Shown here: positions 1-5,711 of the stretch, piece by piece | Numbering within the stretch: position 1 is the first letter of the stretch | How the letters are laid out: every line of letters starts with the position of its first letter | NCBI GenBank assembly: GCA_031279925.1 | Contig: JAITHQ010000203.1 | Coordinates: 1 to 5,981 of the forward strand | DNA: 5,981 nucleotides | Direction of reading: 5' to 3' | From: Treponema sp. | Lineage (GTDB): Bacteria; Spirochaetota; Spirochaetia; Treponematales; Breznakiellaceae | Position numbers and translations under genes: made by a program | Notes under the pieces: model-generated | The model's database searches: none | Seen by the model: the letters and a program-made list of their open reading frames with translations, nothing else | What the model was told of the DNA's origin: nothing

Positions 1-33
1 TGGAATTTTGGCGTTGCAAACGCCAAAATTCTA
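1..33. repeat. AT-rich palindrome, 13-bp perfect stem with 3-base loop
   Basis: Positions 3-15 are the exact reverse complement of 19-31, around the loop GCA at 16-18. A G-T pair (2/32) and a T-A pair (1/33) extend the arms to 15 bp, so the element probably continues past the left edge. The arm core is AATTTTGGCGTT. A stem this long with so small a loop would form a stable hairpin in RNA of either strand. It could be a transcription terminator for a gene to the left, or a copy of a dispersed palindromic repeat. No long T run follows on either strand inside the window, so the terminator reading is weak. Confidence 0.7.
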
Positions 34-45
34 CCTTGCAGGCTC

Positions 46-114
46 AAAAAGAGCCCGAAAATCGGGATTTTTACGGTCTATTGACCGCAAAAATCCACAA
101 TTTGAACAGGCTCT
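46..114 (-). terminator. Candidate uvrC terminator: nested hairpin followed by T run
   Basis: Read on the minus strand, the structure begins 13 bases after the uvrC stop. The outer arms AGAGCC (114-109) and GGCTCT (55-50) pair over 6 bp. Inside them, 96-83 and 78-65 pair over 14 bp with one mismatch (positions 88 and 73) around a 4-base loop. Unpaired bulges of 12 and 9 bases lie between the two stems. A run of five T (50-46) overlaps and follows the last arm. A competing small hairpin, CCCGA/TCGGG (66-62 with 58-54), sits just before the same T run. Position and T tract suit a Rho-independent terminator, but the bulges are unusual, and the element may instead be a dispersed repeat that also terminates transcription. 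Confidence 0.45.
65..96. repeat. Inverted repeat, 14-bp arms with one mismatch
   Basis: The left arm at 65-78 (GGATTTTTACGGTC) pairs with the right arm at 83-96 (GACCGCAAAAATCC) around the loop TATT. Only 73/88 fails to pair. It forms the core of the larger nested structure at 46-114. Like the palindrome at 1-33, it combines an AT-rich outer arm with a GC-rich tip, so the two may belong to one class of dispersed palindromes in this genome. Confidence 0.75.
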
Positions 115-127
115 AAGGAGCGGCTGC

Positions 128-2083
128 TTATTTTGGTGGTTCGGCAAGGGCTTCGGCAGCAAGGGCGGCGGTGTTTTTTGCCTCTGTCCCGCGCCTGCCT
201 TTGGCGGCAAGCCGCTGCTTTTCTGTTTCCCGGTCCGTAAGGGCAAGACGGGCGGCGGCGCGGACGGCTTTTGCGCTTGCCGCGCTTATCCGGCAGCGTT
301 CCGCCAGTTCCTCAGGGGCCGCTTCGGCAATGCCGGCAATGCTTCCATAAGCCTTTATTATTGCCGCCGCCCGCCGGGGACCAACGCCTTTTACCGATTC
401 CAATGCGGGGAAATACAAATCTTTTGATCGCAGCCGCTGGTTAAACCCGGTAGCAAAACGGTGCGTTTCATCACGGACAAATTGCAGCACTTTAAGGGCT
501 TCGGATCTGCGGGAAAGCCGTACCGGCTCTTTGGCCCGGGGAAGCCAGAGTTCTTCATCCCGTTTGGCAAGTCCCACTACGTCGCTTTCCATGCCCAGCT
601 CGTCCATTACCCCTTTTGCGGCGTTTACCTGCCCAATACCCCCGTCGATAAGCACCAAGTCGGGCAGTTCTTTGCCTTCCCGGATCAGCCGGGAATAGCG
701 GCGGTGTACCGCTTCCCGCATGGCGGCAAAATCGTCTACCACTCCTACCACGCTGCGGAGTTTAAAATACCGGTAGTTTTTACGGTCCGGTACGCCGTTT
801 TTGAACGAGATAAGCGAGGCTACCGGGTGTGTTCCATCAAGTTGGGCTATGTCGAAGCCTTCGATGCGTTCCGGTCTTGCTCGCAGTTTAAGGGCCTGCC
901 GCAGTTCGTCCAGCGCCGGCCCAAGCCCCCGTTCCTTGATCCGCTTGCGGAGGTCTTCAAGCGCGTTTTGGCGGACCATTGCAAGAATGGCGGTGTGGTG
1001 CCGGTCCTGGGGGTGGATTAGTTCCGGTTCATGGCCAAACTTTTCGCCAAACCAGCCGGAAAGCGTGGTTTGCCAGGCCGAATCGCCGGTTTCGGCGCTT
1101 CCATCGATTCCGGCAGTAAGGGGCGAAAGGTAAATTTTGGGCGGCGGCGGACGGCTTTGGTCGTAGTATGTGGTGATAAACATTTCAAGGGATTCGCCTT
1201 CGTCTGCGGCGGAACGGGTGCGGAACAATTCCCTGCCGGTCATTTTGCCGCCGCGCATTGAAAAAACGGTAAAAGTGGCAAGCACCCCTTCGGCGGCCCA
1301 GGCTATGTAGTCCCGGCCTTCGGGATCGTGGTCCACTACGGAACTGCCTTCGCCAGCCAGTTCCTCGATTGCCCGTATCGTATTCCGCAGTTGGGCAGCC
1401 CGTTCAAATTGCAGGGCTCGCGCGGCTTTGTGCATCTGCCCGGTAAGGTCAATAATAAGGCTTTCTGTTTCGCCGGAAAGGAGTTTCTGCACCCGCTGTA
1501 CGTGGCTGTGGTAATCTTCCACGCTGATATTTCCGCTGCAGGGGGCCATACAGCGGCCTATATGGTAGTACATACAAGGCCCGGCTCTGCGGCTCCTCAT
1601 ACGGCGGCATTTTCGCAGGGGGAAGAGTTTGTCGATGAGATCCAGCATGACATCCACTCCCTGAATATTGGGAAAGGGGCCGTAGTACAGGCTCTTATCG
1701 CTTATTATATGGCGGGTGCGGAAAATACGGGGAAAATCCTCACCGGTAATGCGAATTACGGGGTACGTTTTACCGTCTTTTAAGTTGATGTTGTACTTGG
1801 GACTGTGCTGCTTGATGAGGGTGTTTTCCAGCAGCAGCGCTTCGTACTCGCTGGCTACAATAATGGTTTCTATGGATCGGGCATGGCGGATAAGGGTAGC
1901 GGTTTTGATGTCTTTTGCCCCGGAAAAATAGGATTTAAGGCGGCTTTTGAGCGATTTTGCTTTGCCTACATAGATGATCCGCCCTTCCCCGTCCCGCATA
2001 ATGTAGACTCCCGGTTCCGCAGGCGCATCAAAGGCCGCCGCCTTGAGGTGTTCAACATGCTCAGCGCTATCTTGACCATTCAT
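128..2083 (-). CDS. uvrC: UvrABC system protein C (excinuclease subunit)
   Basis: UvrC is the cytoplasmic nuclease of nucleotide excision repair. It docks on UvrB at a lesion and cuts the damaged strand on both sides. The 651-residue protein has all expected parts in order. The GIY-YIG nuclease domain, for the 3' cut, spans about 22-100 (PGVYIMRDG, then IIYVGKAKSLKSRL). A cysteine cluster follows at C159, C170, C178 and C182, spaced as in UvrC proteins that bind an Fe-S cluster. The UVR UvrB-binding helices lie at about 205-242. The RNase H-like domain for the 5' cut (about 405-545) has FDIAQLDGTHP with D411, VVDD at 448-451, LVLIDGGIGQ with D480, and DETHRF with H541. Tandem helix-hairpin-helix motifs occupy about 558-610 (VKGVGPRRAAAI). 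The tail (611-651) is Ala/Lys/Glu-rich and probably disordered. An in-frame TGA lies six bases before the ATG, which fixes this as the first ATG. No clear Shine-Dalgarno precedes it. Confidence 0.98.
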   Translation of the reverse strand: MNGQDSAEHVEHLKAAAFDAPAEPGVYIMRDGEGRIIYVGKAKSLKSRLKSYFSGAKDIKTATLIRHARSIETIIVASEYEALLLENTLIKQHSPKYNINLKDGKTYPVIRITGEDFPRIFRTRHIISDKSLYYGPFPNIQGVDVMLDLIDKLFPLRKCRRMRSRRAGPCMYYHIGRCMAPCSGNISVEDYHSHVQRVQKLLSGETESLIIDLTGQMHKAARALQFERAAQLRNTIRAIEELAGEGSSVVDHDPEGRDYIAWAAEGVLATFTVFSMRGGKMTGRELFRTRSAADEGESLEMFITTYYDQSRPPPPKIYLSPLTAGIDGSAETGDSAWQTTLSGWFGEKFGHEPELIHPQDRHHTAILAMVRQNALEDLRKRIKERGLGPALDELRQALKLRARPERIEGFDIAQLDGTHPVASLISFKNGVPDRKNYRYFKLRSVVGVVDDFAAMREAVHRRYSRLIREGKELPDLVLIDGGIGQVNAAKGVMDELGMESDVVGLAKRDEELWLPRAKEPVRLSRRSEALKVLQFVRDETHRFATGFNQRLRSKDLYFPALESVKGVGPRRAAAIIKAYGSIAGIAEAAPEELAERCRISAASAKAVRAAARLALTDRETEKQRLAAKGRRGTEAKNTAALAAEALAEPPK

Positions 2084-2101
2084 ATTTGTTCAATGTATAC
2101 C
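2072..2101 (+). promoter_or_regulatory. Candidate promoter of the secreted LamG/FN3 gene
   Basis: TTGACC at 2072-2077 matches five of six -35 consensus bases. TATACC at 2096-2101 matches four of six -10 bases. The spacer is 18 bp. A start near 2108 would leave a leader of about 15 nt before the ATG at 2123. The -35 box lies inside the first codons of uvrC. An alternative -10 is anywhere in the TA repeat at 2105-2114. Confidence 0.35.
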
Positions 2102-2102
2102 G

Positions 2103-2108
2103 ATTATA
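2103..2108 (-). promoter_or_regulatory. Candidate -10 box of uvrC
   Basis: On the minus strand these bases read TATAAT, a perfect sigma-70-type -10 box, about 20 bases before the uvrC ATG. Transcription would start near 2096. The -35 region (2126-2131, reading ACTTTT at 17-bp spacing) is poor. It also lies inside the first codons of the divergent gene. The AT-rich context makes chance matches likely. Confidence 0.4.
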
Positions 2109-2113
2109 TATAT

Positions 2114-2118
2114 AAGGA
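2114..2118 (+). promoter_or_regulatory. Ribosome-binding site that decides the start at 2123
   Basis: AAGGA ends four bases before the ATG at 2123. The reading frame is open further left, back to 1805, but that part runs antisense to uvrC and encodes no signal peptide. The motif, together with the hydrophobic leader that begins at 2123, fixes the start. Confidence 0.7.
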
Positions 2119-2122
2119 ATCG

Positions 2123-3811
2123 ATGAAAAGTAAGTTCTGCTCCCTGCTAATAGTGTACCTTTTTTTTGCGGTTTCAGGTAGCCTGTACTGCATTGGGGAA
2201 AAAACCATTTCTCTGGGCGGCGCGTCCAGTTGGGCTTTGGCCGAACGGCGTTCCGGCGTTGCCGAGGTAAACAGGGTACGTTCCCATCCGGTGCTGTTGC
2301 TGGCGGCGGCGGGCAGCCCGGCCGGAAACAGGGTAAAGGCTTCTTTGACCGGTTTTGCCCCGGATTTATCCCTTTCGTTTGACGAGGGAAATACCGCATT
2401 GTTTAAAGACGGCGCGGCCCATTACCGCCTTGCCGTTTCGCCCCTGCTGGAGGCTGTTGACCGGCGCCATGCCAGAGCCGGAAACGGGGCGGCTCTTTTT
2501 TCCGCCGCTTTAGCTGCGGGCAGTAGTGGCGAAACCGCGAAATCCGGCGGCGCGCTGGCTATTGAACCGCAGAGCAAGGCCGCCCTGTTTGCCCCAAATA
2601 ACCATATAGGGGATTTTACTCTGGAATTCTGGCTGTACCCCCTCAATATGGAAAACGGGGAGCAGATACTTTCCTGGGCTTCTTCCTGCCCCTTTGAAGA
2701 TAAAGGCGGCAATGACTATGTTTTTCAGCGGATTCTGTGCGTGGCGTCAAAAAACCGGCTGCAATGGTCGTTTCTCCATTTTTTTACTTCCCCTGACAAT
2801 ACACGGCATATTAATATAAGCGTGGAAGGCAAGGCGGCGGTGGTTCCCAAGACCTGGAGTCATCATCTTATCCGGTTTGATTCCGCTACGGGGATGCTTG
2901 AATACCTGGTAAACGGTGTAAGCGAGGCGATTGAATATGCCAGTTTCACCGGGCACGAAGGCGGCGAGGTATACCCTCCCATTGCCGGCGAGGGCGGCAG
3001 TTTTACACTGGGCGGAAATTTTATGGGGCTTATGGATGAATTTAAAATCCACAGCGCATGGGTTGGCAGCCCCATACTGCAAAGGTATCCCCTGCAGGGC
3101 GGGCGTATTGAAACACGGCCTATCGATCTGGGCCAGGGCAGCAGCGGCGTTCTTGCGGTTGAGGCTTCCGGCGGAAGGACTTCGGCTGCGGGGGCAAGAA
3201 GCGGCGGTGAATTCAAAAAGAACGGACGGTTCCGTTTTTCGGATGAATCGGAAATGCAGTTTTTTATCCGCAGCGCCGATAACCCGTACCAGTGGGATGA
3301 AAGGGACTGGCGCGTTTTTATTCCGGGAGCGGACCTTGCCGGGAATATCCGGGGGCGTTATGTGCAAGTGGCGGTTGATTTTTACCCTTCCGCGGATGGC
3401 GAATCCAGCCCGTATCTTGAAGAGCTGCGGATCATTTATCAGCCCAATGAACCGCCCCTGCCGCCCGGCGCTCTTACCGCGGTTGCTATGGACGGCGCCA
3501 TTCAGCTTCACTGGAAAAACAGCCCCGATGCCAATACCGCCGGTTATCTGGTGTACTACGGCCTTGCAAGCGGTGAGTATCTTGGCGAAGACGCCATATT
3601 GGGAGCATCGCCTATTGATGCGGGAAAGCGAAACAGCATCTTTATCGACGGGCTAAAAAATGGTACGCTGTATTACTTTCGGGTGGCTGCTTATGACCGG
3701 CAGTACTCCGCAAATGCTCCGGCTTTCCATGCGGGGGAATTTTCGCGGGAAGCCCGTGCCAGACCGCTGCAGGGGCTTTCATCCTTGTCCTCCTTAAGGA
3801 TGCCTGAATGA
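2123..3811 (+). CDS. Secreted protein with LamG-like jelly roll and fibronectin type III domain
   Basis: This 562-residue protein has a signal peptide: basic MKSK, then a hydrophobic core at about 8-19 (LLIVYLFFAVSG). A cysteine at 23 follows, but SLYC is a poor lipobox, so a lipoprotein anchor is uncertain. Residues 25-145 match no family I recognise. Residues about 145-315 look like a concanavalin A/LamG_3 jelly roll, with DFTLEFWLYP near 164, WSHHLIRFD near 245, a YLVNG strand near 261 and GLMDEFKIH near 302. Residues about 325-440 look like a second beta sandwich, containing RGRYVQVAVDFYP and ending before PPLPPG. Residues about 446-548 are a fibronectin type III domain (LHWKNSPD near 462, GYLVYYG near 474, LYYFRVAAYD near 516). 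It is probably exported to the periplasm or cell surface and binds a carbohydrate or protein. No catalytic residues are visible, so an enzymatic role is not supported. It heads a rightward run with the HDOD gene 26 bp downstream. Confidence 0.9.
   Translation: MKSKFCSLLIVYLFFAVSGSLYCIGEKTISLGGASSWALAERRSGVAEVNRVRSHPVLLLAAAGSPAGNRVKASLTGFAPDLSLSFDEGNTALFKDGAAHYRLAVSPLLEAVDRRHARAGNGAALFSAALAAGSSGETAKSGGALAIEPQSKAALFAPNNHIGDFTLEFWLYPLNMENGEQILSWASSCPFEDKGGNDYVFQRILCVASKNRLQWSFLHFFTSPDNTRHINISVEGKAAVVPKTWSHHLIRFDSATGMLEYLVNGVSEAIEYASFTGHEGGEVYPPIAGEGGSFTLGGNFMGLMDEFKIHSAWVGSPILQRYPLQGGRIETRPIDLGQGSSGVLAVEASGGRTSAAGARSGGEFKKNGRFRFSDESEMQFFIRSADNPYQWDERDWRVFIPGADLAGNIRGRYVQVAVDFYPSADGESSPYLEELRIIYQPNEPPLPPGALTAVAMDGAIQLHWKNSPDANTAGYLVYYGLASGEYLGEDAILGASPIDAGKRNSIFIDGLKNGTLYYFRVAAYDRQYSANAPAFHAGEFSREARARPLQGLSSLSSLRMPE
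3791..3800. repeat. 10-bp perfect palindrome
   Basis: TCCTTAAGGA is its own reverse complement. It lies in the last codons of the secreted-protein gene, 37 bases before the HDOD start. It is too short to be compelling and could arise by chance. It also carries an AAGGA, but no suitable start codon for a separate gene follows. Confidence 0.3.
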
Positions 3812-3832
3812 TTCCCTGCGCGTAACAGGGAA
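3812..3832 (+). promoter_or_regulatory. Hairpin covering the HDOD ribosome-binding site
   Basis: TTCCCTG (3812-3818) pairs perfectly with CAGGGAA (3826-3832) across the 7-base loop CGCGTAA. The right arm contains AGGGA (3827-3831), the Shine-Dalgarno of the HDOD gene, six bases before its ATG at 3838. The left arm starts one base after the upstream TGA (3809-3811). If the hairpin forms, it hides the ribosome-binding site. A ribosome finishing the upstream gene would cover the left arm and release it. This suits translational coupling, though seven base pairs alone make only a modest structure. Confidence 0.5.
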
Positions 3833-3837
3833 CAGTA

Positions 3838-4695
3838 ATGCAGGAACGTTTGAACAGCAAAATTAATGAATATATTGCCGATATGCCCAGCCTTCCCACA
3901 TCGGTTGCCAAGGTGCTGGAGATATGCAATGATCCCCATATTAGTCCGGCGGACCTTAATCATGTAATTTCCCTGGACCCGGTTCTGGTTGGCCGGGTAC
4001 TCAAGCTGATCAATTCGGCTTATTACGGGCCGGGGCAGCAGGTTACCAATATGGTAAGGGCAATTATCATGCTGGGAATCAATACGGTAAAAAACCTTGC
4101 CCTTTCCACTGCCATTTTACATAACCTTGCGGTAAACAGGGATATTCAGGGTCTTAACATGGAGGGCTTTTGGCGGCATTCCCTGTGCGTTGGGGTGGCC
4201 GCTAAACTTATCGCAAGGCGGCGCGGCGCTGATCCAAAACAGCTTGAAGAGTATTTTACCGCAGGTTTACTCCACGACATTGGCAAGATACCCATTAATG
4301 CGGTACTGTCCAGGGATTACATGAGCATTATCAGCGCCGCCGATAATGAGCGTGTTTCAATGTTCCGCATAGAAGACGGCAAATTGGGGATGAACCACTG
4401 TACCGCCGGGGCGGCGATAGTAAGGGCCTGGAAACTTTCCGGCCCGGTTGGCGCGGCGATTGTTAATCATCATAGTTATAAAGAATATTCGGGCAGCTAT
4501 CGGGATATTCTGTACAGCGTTGCCGCAGCAAACCGTTTTGCCGTTACAATGGAGATAGGTTTTGCCGGGGATCGTTACCCTGAAACGGATAATCAGGTTT
4601 GGGAGGTTCTGGGCATAGACGAAGGCGTGTTGAACGGTATCGAAAAAAACGTAAACGAAGAAATCGAAAAGGCCAAAGTTTTTTTAAGGATATAG
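3838..4695 (+). CDS. HDOD domain protein (signal transduction)
   Basis: HDOD proteins are regulators related to HD phosphohydrolases, often without enzyme activity, and act in bacterial signalling, motility or cell-cycle control. The 285-residue protein is nearly all HDOD domain, with no receiver, GGDEF or transmembrane part visible. The N-terminal region has the typical MPSLPTSVAKVLEI at 16-29 and the VISLDPVLVGRVLKLINSAYYG stretch at 43-64, then AIIMLGINTVKNLALS at 75-90. The HD-like half has FWRHS with H114, GLLHDIGKIPIN with H146 and D147, H187 in the MNHCTAG stretch, and NHH with H211/H212. The position usually held by the last metal-binding Asp of HD enzymes appears to be Asn232 (AAANRFA). 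That pattern is frequent in HDOD proteins and argues against full hydrolase activity. The ATG follows AGGGA at good spacing. The gene lies between the secreted protein and the MBL gene and is probably in their operon. Its partner and signal cannot be read from the sequence. Confidence 0.93.
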   Translation: MQERLNSKINEYIADMPSLPTSVAKVLEICNDPHISPADLNHVISLDPVLVGRVLKLINSAYYGPGQQVTNMVRAIIMLGINTVKNLALSTAILHNLAVNRDIQGLNMEGFWRHSLCVGVAAKLIARRRGADPKQLEEYFTAGLLHDIGKIPINAVLSRDYMSIISAADNERVSMFRIEDGKLGMNHCTAGAAIVRAWKLSGPVGAAIVNHHSYKEYSGSYRDILYSVAAANRFAVTMEIGFAGDRYPETDNQVWEVLGIDEGVLNGIEKNVNEEIEKAKVFLRI

Positions 4696-4733
4696 AACGC
4701 TTCCACGATTCCCGCCGCCTTGTGGAAGCTGTT
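4696..4733 (+). repeat. Intercistronic stem-loop between HDOD and MBL genes
   Basis: GCTTCCAC (4699-4706) pairs perfectly with GTGGAAGC (4722-4729). AAC (4696-4698) pairs with GTT (4731-4733) past a single bulged T, giving 11 pairs and a 15-base loop. The structure begins directly after the HDOD TAG (4693-4695). No T run follows it, so it is not a classical intrinsic terminator. An mRNA-stability, processing or partial attenuation element fits better. The MBL ribosome-binding site lies 12 bases beyond it and stays free. Confidence 0.6.
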
Positions 4734-4744
4734 TGCGGAAAATG

Positions 4745-4750
4745 AAGGAG
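4745..4750 (+). promoter_or_regulatory. Strong ribosome-binding site of the MBL gene
   Basis: AAGGAG ends four bases before the ATG at 4755. It is the best Shine-Dalgarno in the window and settles the start. Confidence 0.75.
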
Positions 4751-4754
4751 CGTC

Positions 4755-5669
4755 ATGTTATCAGTACGTTTTTGGGGCGTCCGGGGGTCGATACCCTGTC
4801 CAGGGCCGGCTACAGTGCAATTTGGGGGAAATACTTCCTGCCTGGAAATAAGGGCCGGCGAGCGGCTTATTATTGTCGATTTGGGAACCGGGATACGGCC
4901 CCTGGGTGATTGGCTTAAATTCAACGATTTTAAAACCAAAGGCTCTATTGACGCCGATGTATTTGTTACCCACACCCACTGGGATCACATTATGGGCTTT
5001 CCCCTGTTTGCCCCCATTTTTATTCCTGCCTGTACCCTGCGCATACGGGGGCCGGTATCTTACGAAAATGACACGCTGGAATCGATCATCGGCGATCAGC
5101 TTTCATACCGTTACTGGCCGGTGCGGGCAAGCGAGCTTTCCGCCCGTATCAAGTACGAGCAATTAAAAGAAACACTAATAGACCTTGGCGGCGGCCTTAA
5201 GGTAACTACCAAGTACCTTAACCATTCGATTCTTTGCCTGGGCTACCGTTTTGAATACCGGGGAAAATCGATTGTTACCGCCTATGACCACGAGCCGTTT
5301 CGCAACCTTTTTCCCGCCGACCCAGCCGATCCAGACTATAATGAAGAAGCGGCCAGGGAAGGCGAACTTGCCGCCCGTGAAGAAAGCGAAAAGGCGCTGC
5401 GTTTTTTTCAGGGGGCCGATATTCTGATTCACGATGCCCAGTACACCGAAGAGGAATACGCCGCCCATCTTGGCTGGGGTCATTCTTCTTTTGACCAGGC
5501 TATTACCGGCGCGGCAAAAGCCAAAGTCAAACAACTGGTGTTCTTCCACCACGAACCCAGCCGCAGCGACGCCCAACTTGAAGAGCTTGAACAGGCATAC
5601 TGCTCCCGTTTACAGGGAACGGCCTTGCAGGTCATGATGGCCCGTGAAGGGCTTACGCTGGAAGCATAG
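4755..5669 (+). CDS. Metallo-beta-lactamase-fold hydrolase (PhnP / RNase Z-like branch)
   Basis: This 304-residue cytoplasmic protein has no signal peptide. It opens with the first MBL strand and glycine-rich loop (RFWGVRGSIPCPG at 5-17, then FGGNTSCLEI at 23-32). VDLGTGIRPLG at 41-51 is typical of the COG1235-like branch. The metal-binding motif THTHWDH occupies 72-78, supplying H73, H75, D77 and H78, followed by IMGFPLF. Later likely ligands are H157 (LNHSIL), D178 (AYDHEP), the HDAQYT segment at 226-231, GHSS with H243, and a C-terminal H265/H266 (FFHHEPSRSD). All metal ligands appear present, so a two-metal (probably zinc) hydrolase is likely, cutting a phosphodiester, cyclic nucleotide or related ester. 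A Glu/Ala-rich insert at about 188-215 looks like a flexible or helical addition. No substrate can be named. It probably shares a transcript with the HDOD gene 59 bp upstream. Confidence 0.9.
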   Translation: MLSVRFWGVRGSIPCPGPATVQFGGNTSCLEIRAGERLIIVDLGTGIRPLGDWLKFNDFKTKGSIDADVFVTHTHWDHIMGFPLFAPIFIPACTLRIRGPVSYENDTLESIIGDQLSYRYWPVRASELSARIKYEQLKETLIDLGGGLKVTTKYLNHSILCLGYRFEYRGKSIVTAYDHEPFRNLFPADPADPDYNEEAAREGELAAREESEKALRFFQGADILIHDAQYTEEEYAAHLGWGHSSFDQAITGAAKAKVKQLVFFHHEPSRSDAQLEELEQAYCSRLQGTALQVMMAREGLTLEA

Positions 5670-5677
5670 GGCTATGC
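5664..5677. repeat. Small inverted repeat at the end of the MBL gene
   Basis: GCATAG (5664-5669) and CTATGC (5672-5677) are perfect reverse complements separated by GG. The left arm includes the MBL stop codon. A two-base loop cannot close a full hairpin, and no T run follows, so a terminator is doubtful. The 42-bp gap to the convergent ddl end holds no better terminator that I can see. Confidence 0.35.
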
Positions 5678-5711
5678 CTTGGTTCTGCACCGGCGGCGAA
5701 TTGAAGGTGTT

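Larger units (their letters stand above)
2084..2122. promoter_or_regulatory. 39-bp divergent promoter region between uvrC and the secreted-protein gene
   Basis: This AT-rich gap must hold the 5' signals of two divergently read genes. It contains five TA units in a row (2105-2114) and ends with the Shine-Dalgarno of the rightward gene. Rightward and leftward -10 candidates lie only a few bases apart, so both transcripts would start within the same turn or two of DNA, and two polymerases probably could not bind at once. Each leader would be only about 13-15 nt. Confidence 0.6.

Noticed and set aside
31..246. Leftward open frame giving the same FLRSIDRKNP peptide as the rightward frame
   Set aside because: The shared peptide is only a consequence of the inverted repeat at 65-96 being read on both strands. 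It is not a duplicated gene.
8..427. Rightward open frame of 139 codons across the repeat cluster and the uvrC 3' end
   Set aside because: It runs through inverted repeats and antisense to uvrC, has low-complexity Gly/Cys/Phe-rich content, no family resemblance and no convincing ribosome-binding site.
461..1021. Rightward 186-codon open frame antisense to uvrC
   Set aside because: It is the complement of well-conserved uvrC codons. GC-rich genes produce long antisense frames, and no domain is recognisable.
1805..2122. N-terminal extension of the secreted protein back to an ATG at 1805
   Set aside because: The region is antisense to the uvrC GIY-YIG domain. A Shine-Dalgarno and a signal peptide both point to the start at 2123.
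2423..2530. GC-rich repeated GGCGGC-type stretches in coding regions as a possible repeat array
   Set aside because: They match Ala/Gly codon use and show no regular period or conserved spacer, so neither a CRISPR nor a tandem-repeat call is supported.
2747..3511. Leftward 254-codon open frame inside the secreted-protein gene
   Set aside because: It is antisense to the LamG and FN3 coding region, has no recognisable motif, and is best explained by codon bias in the real gene.
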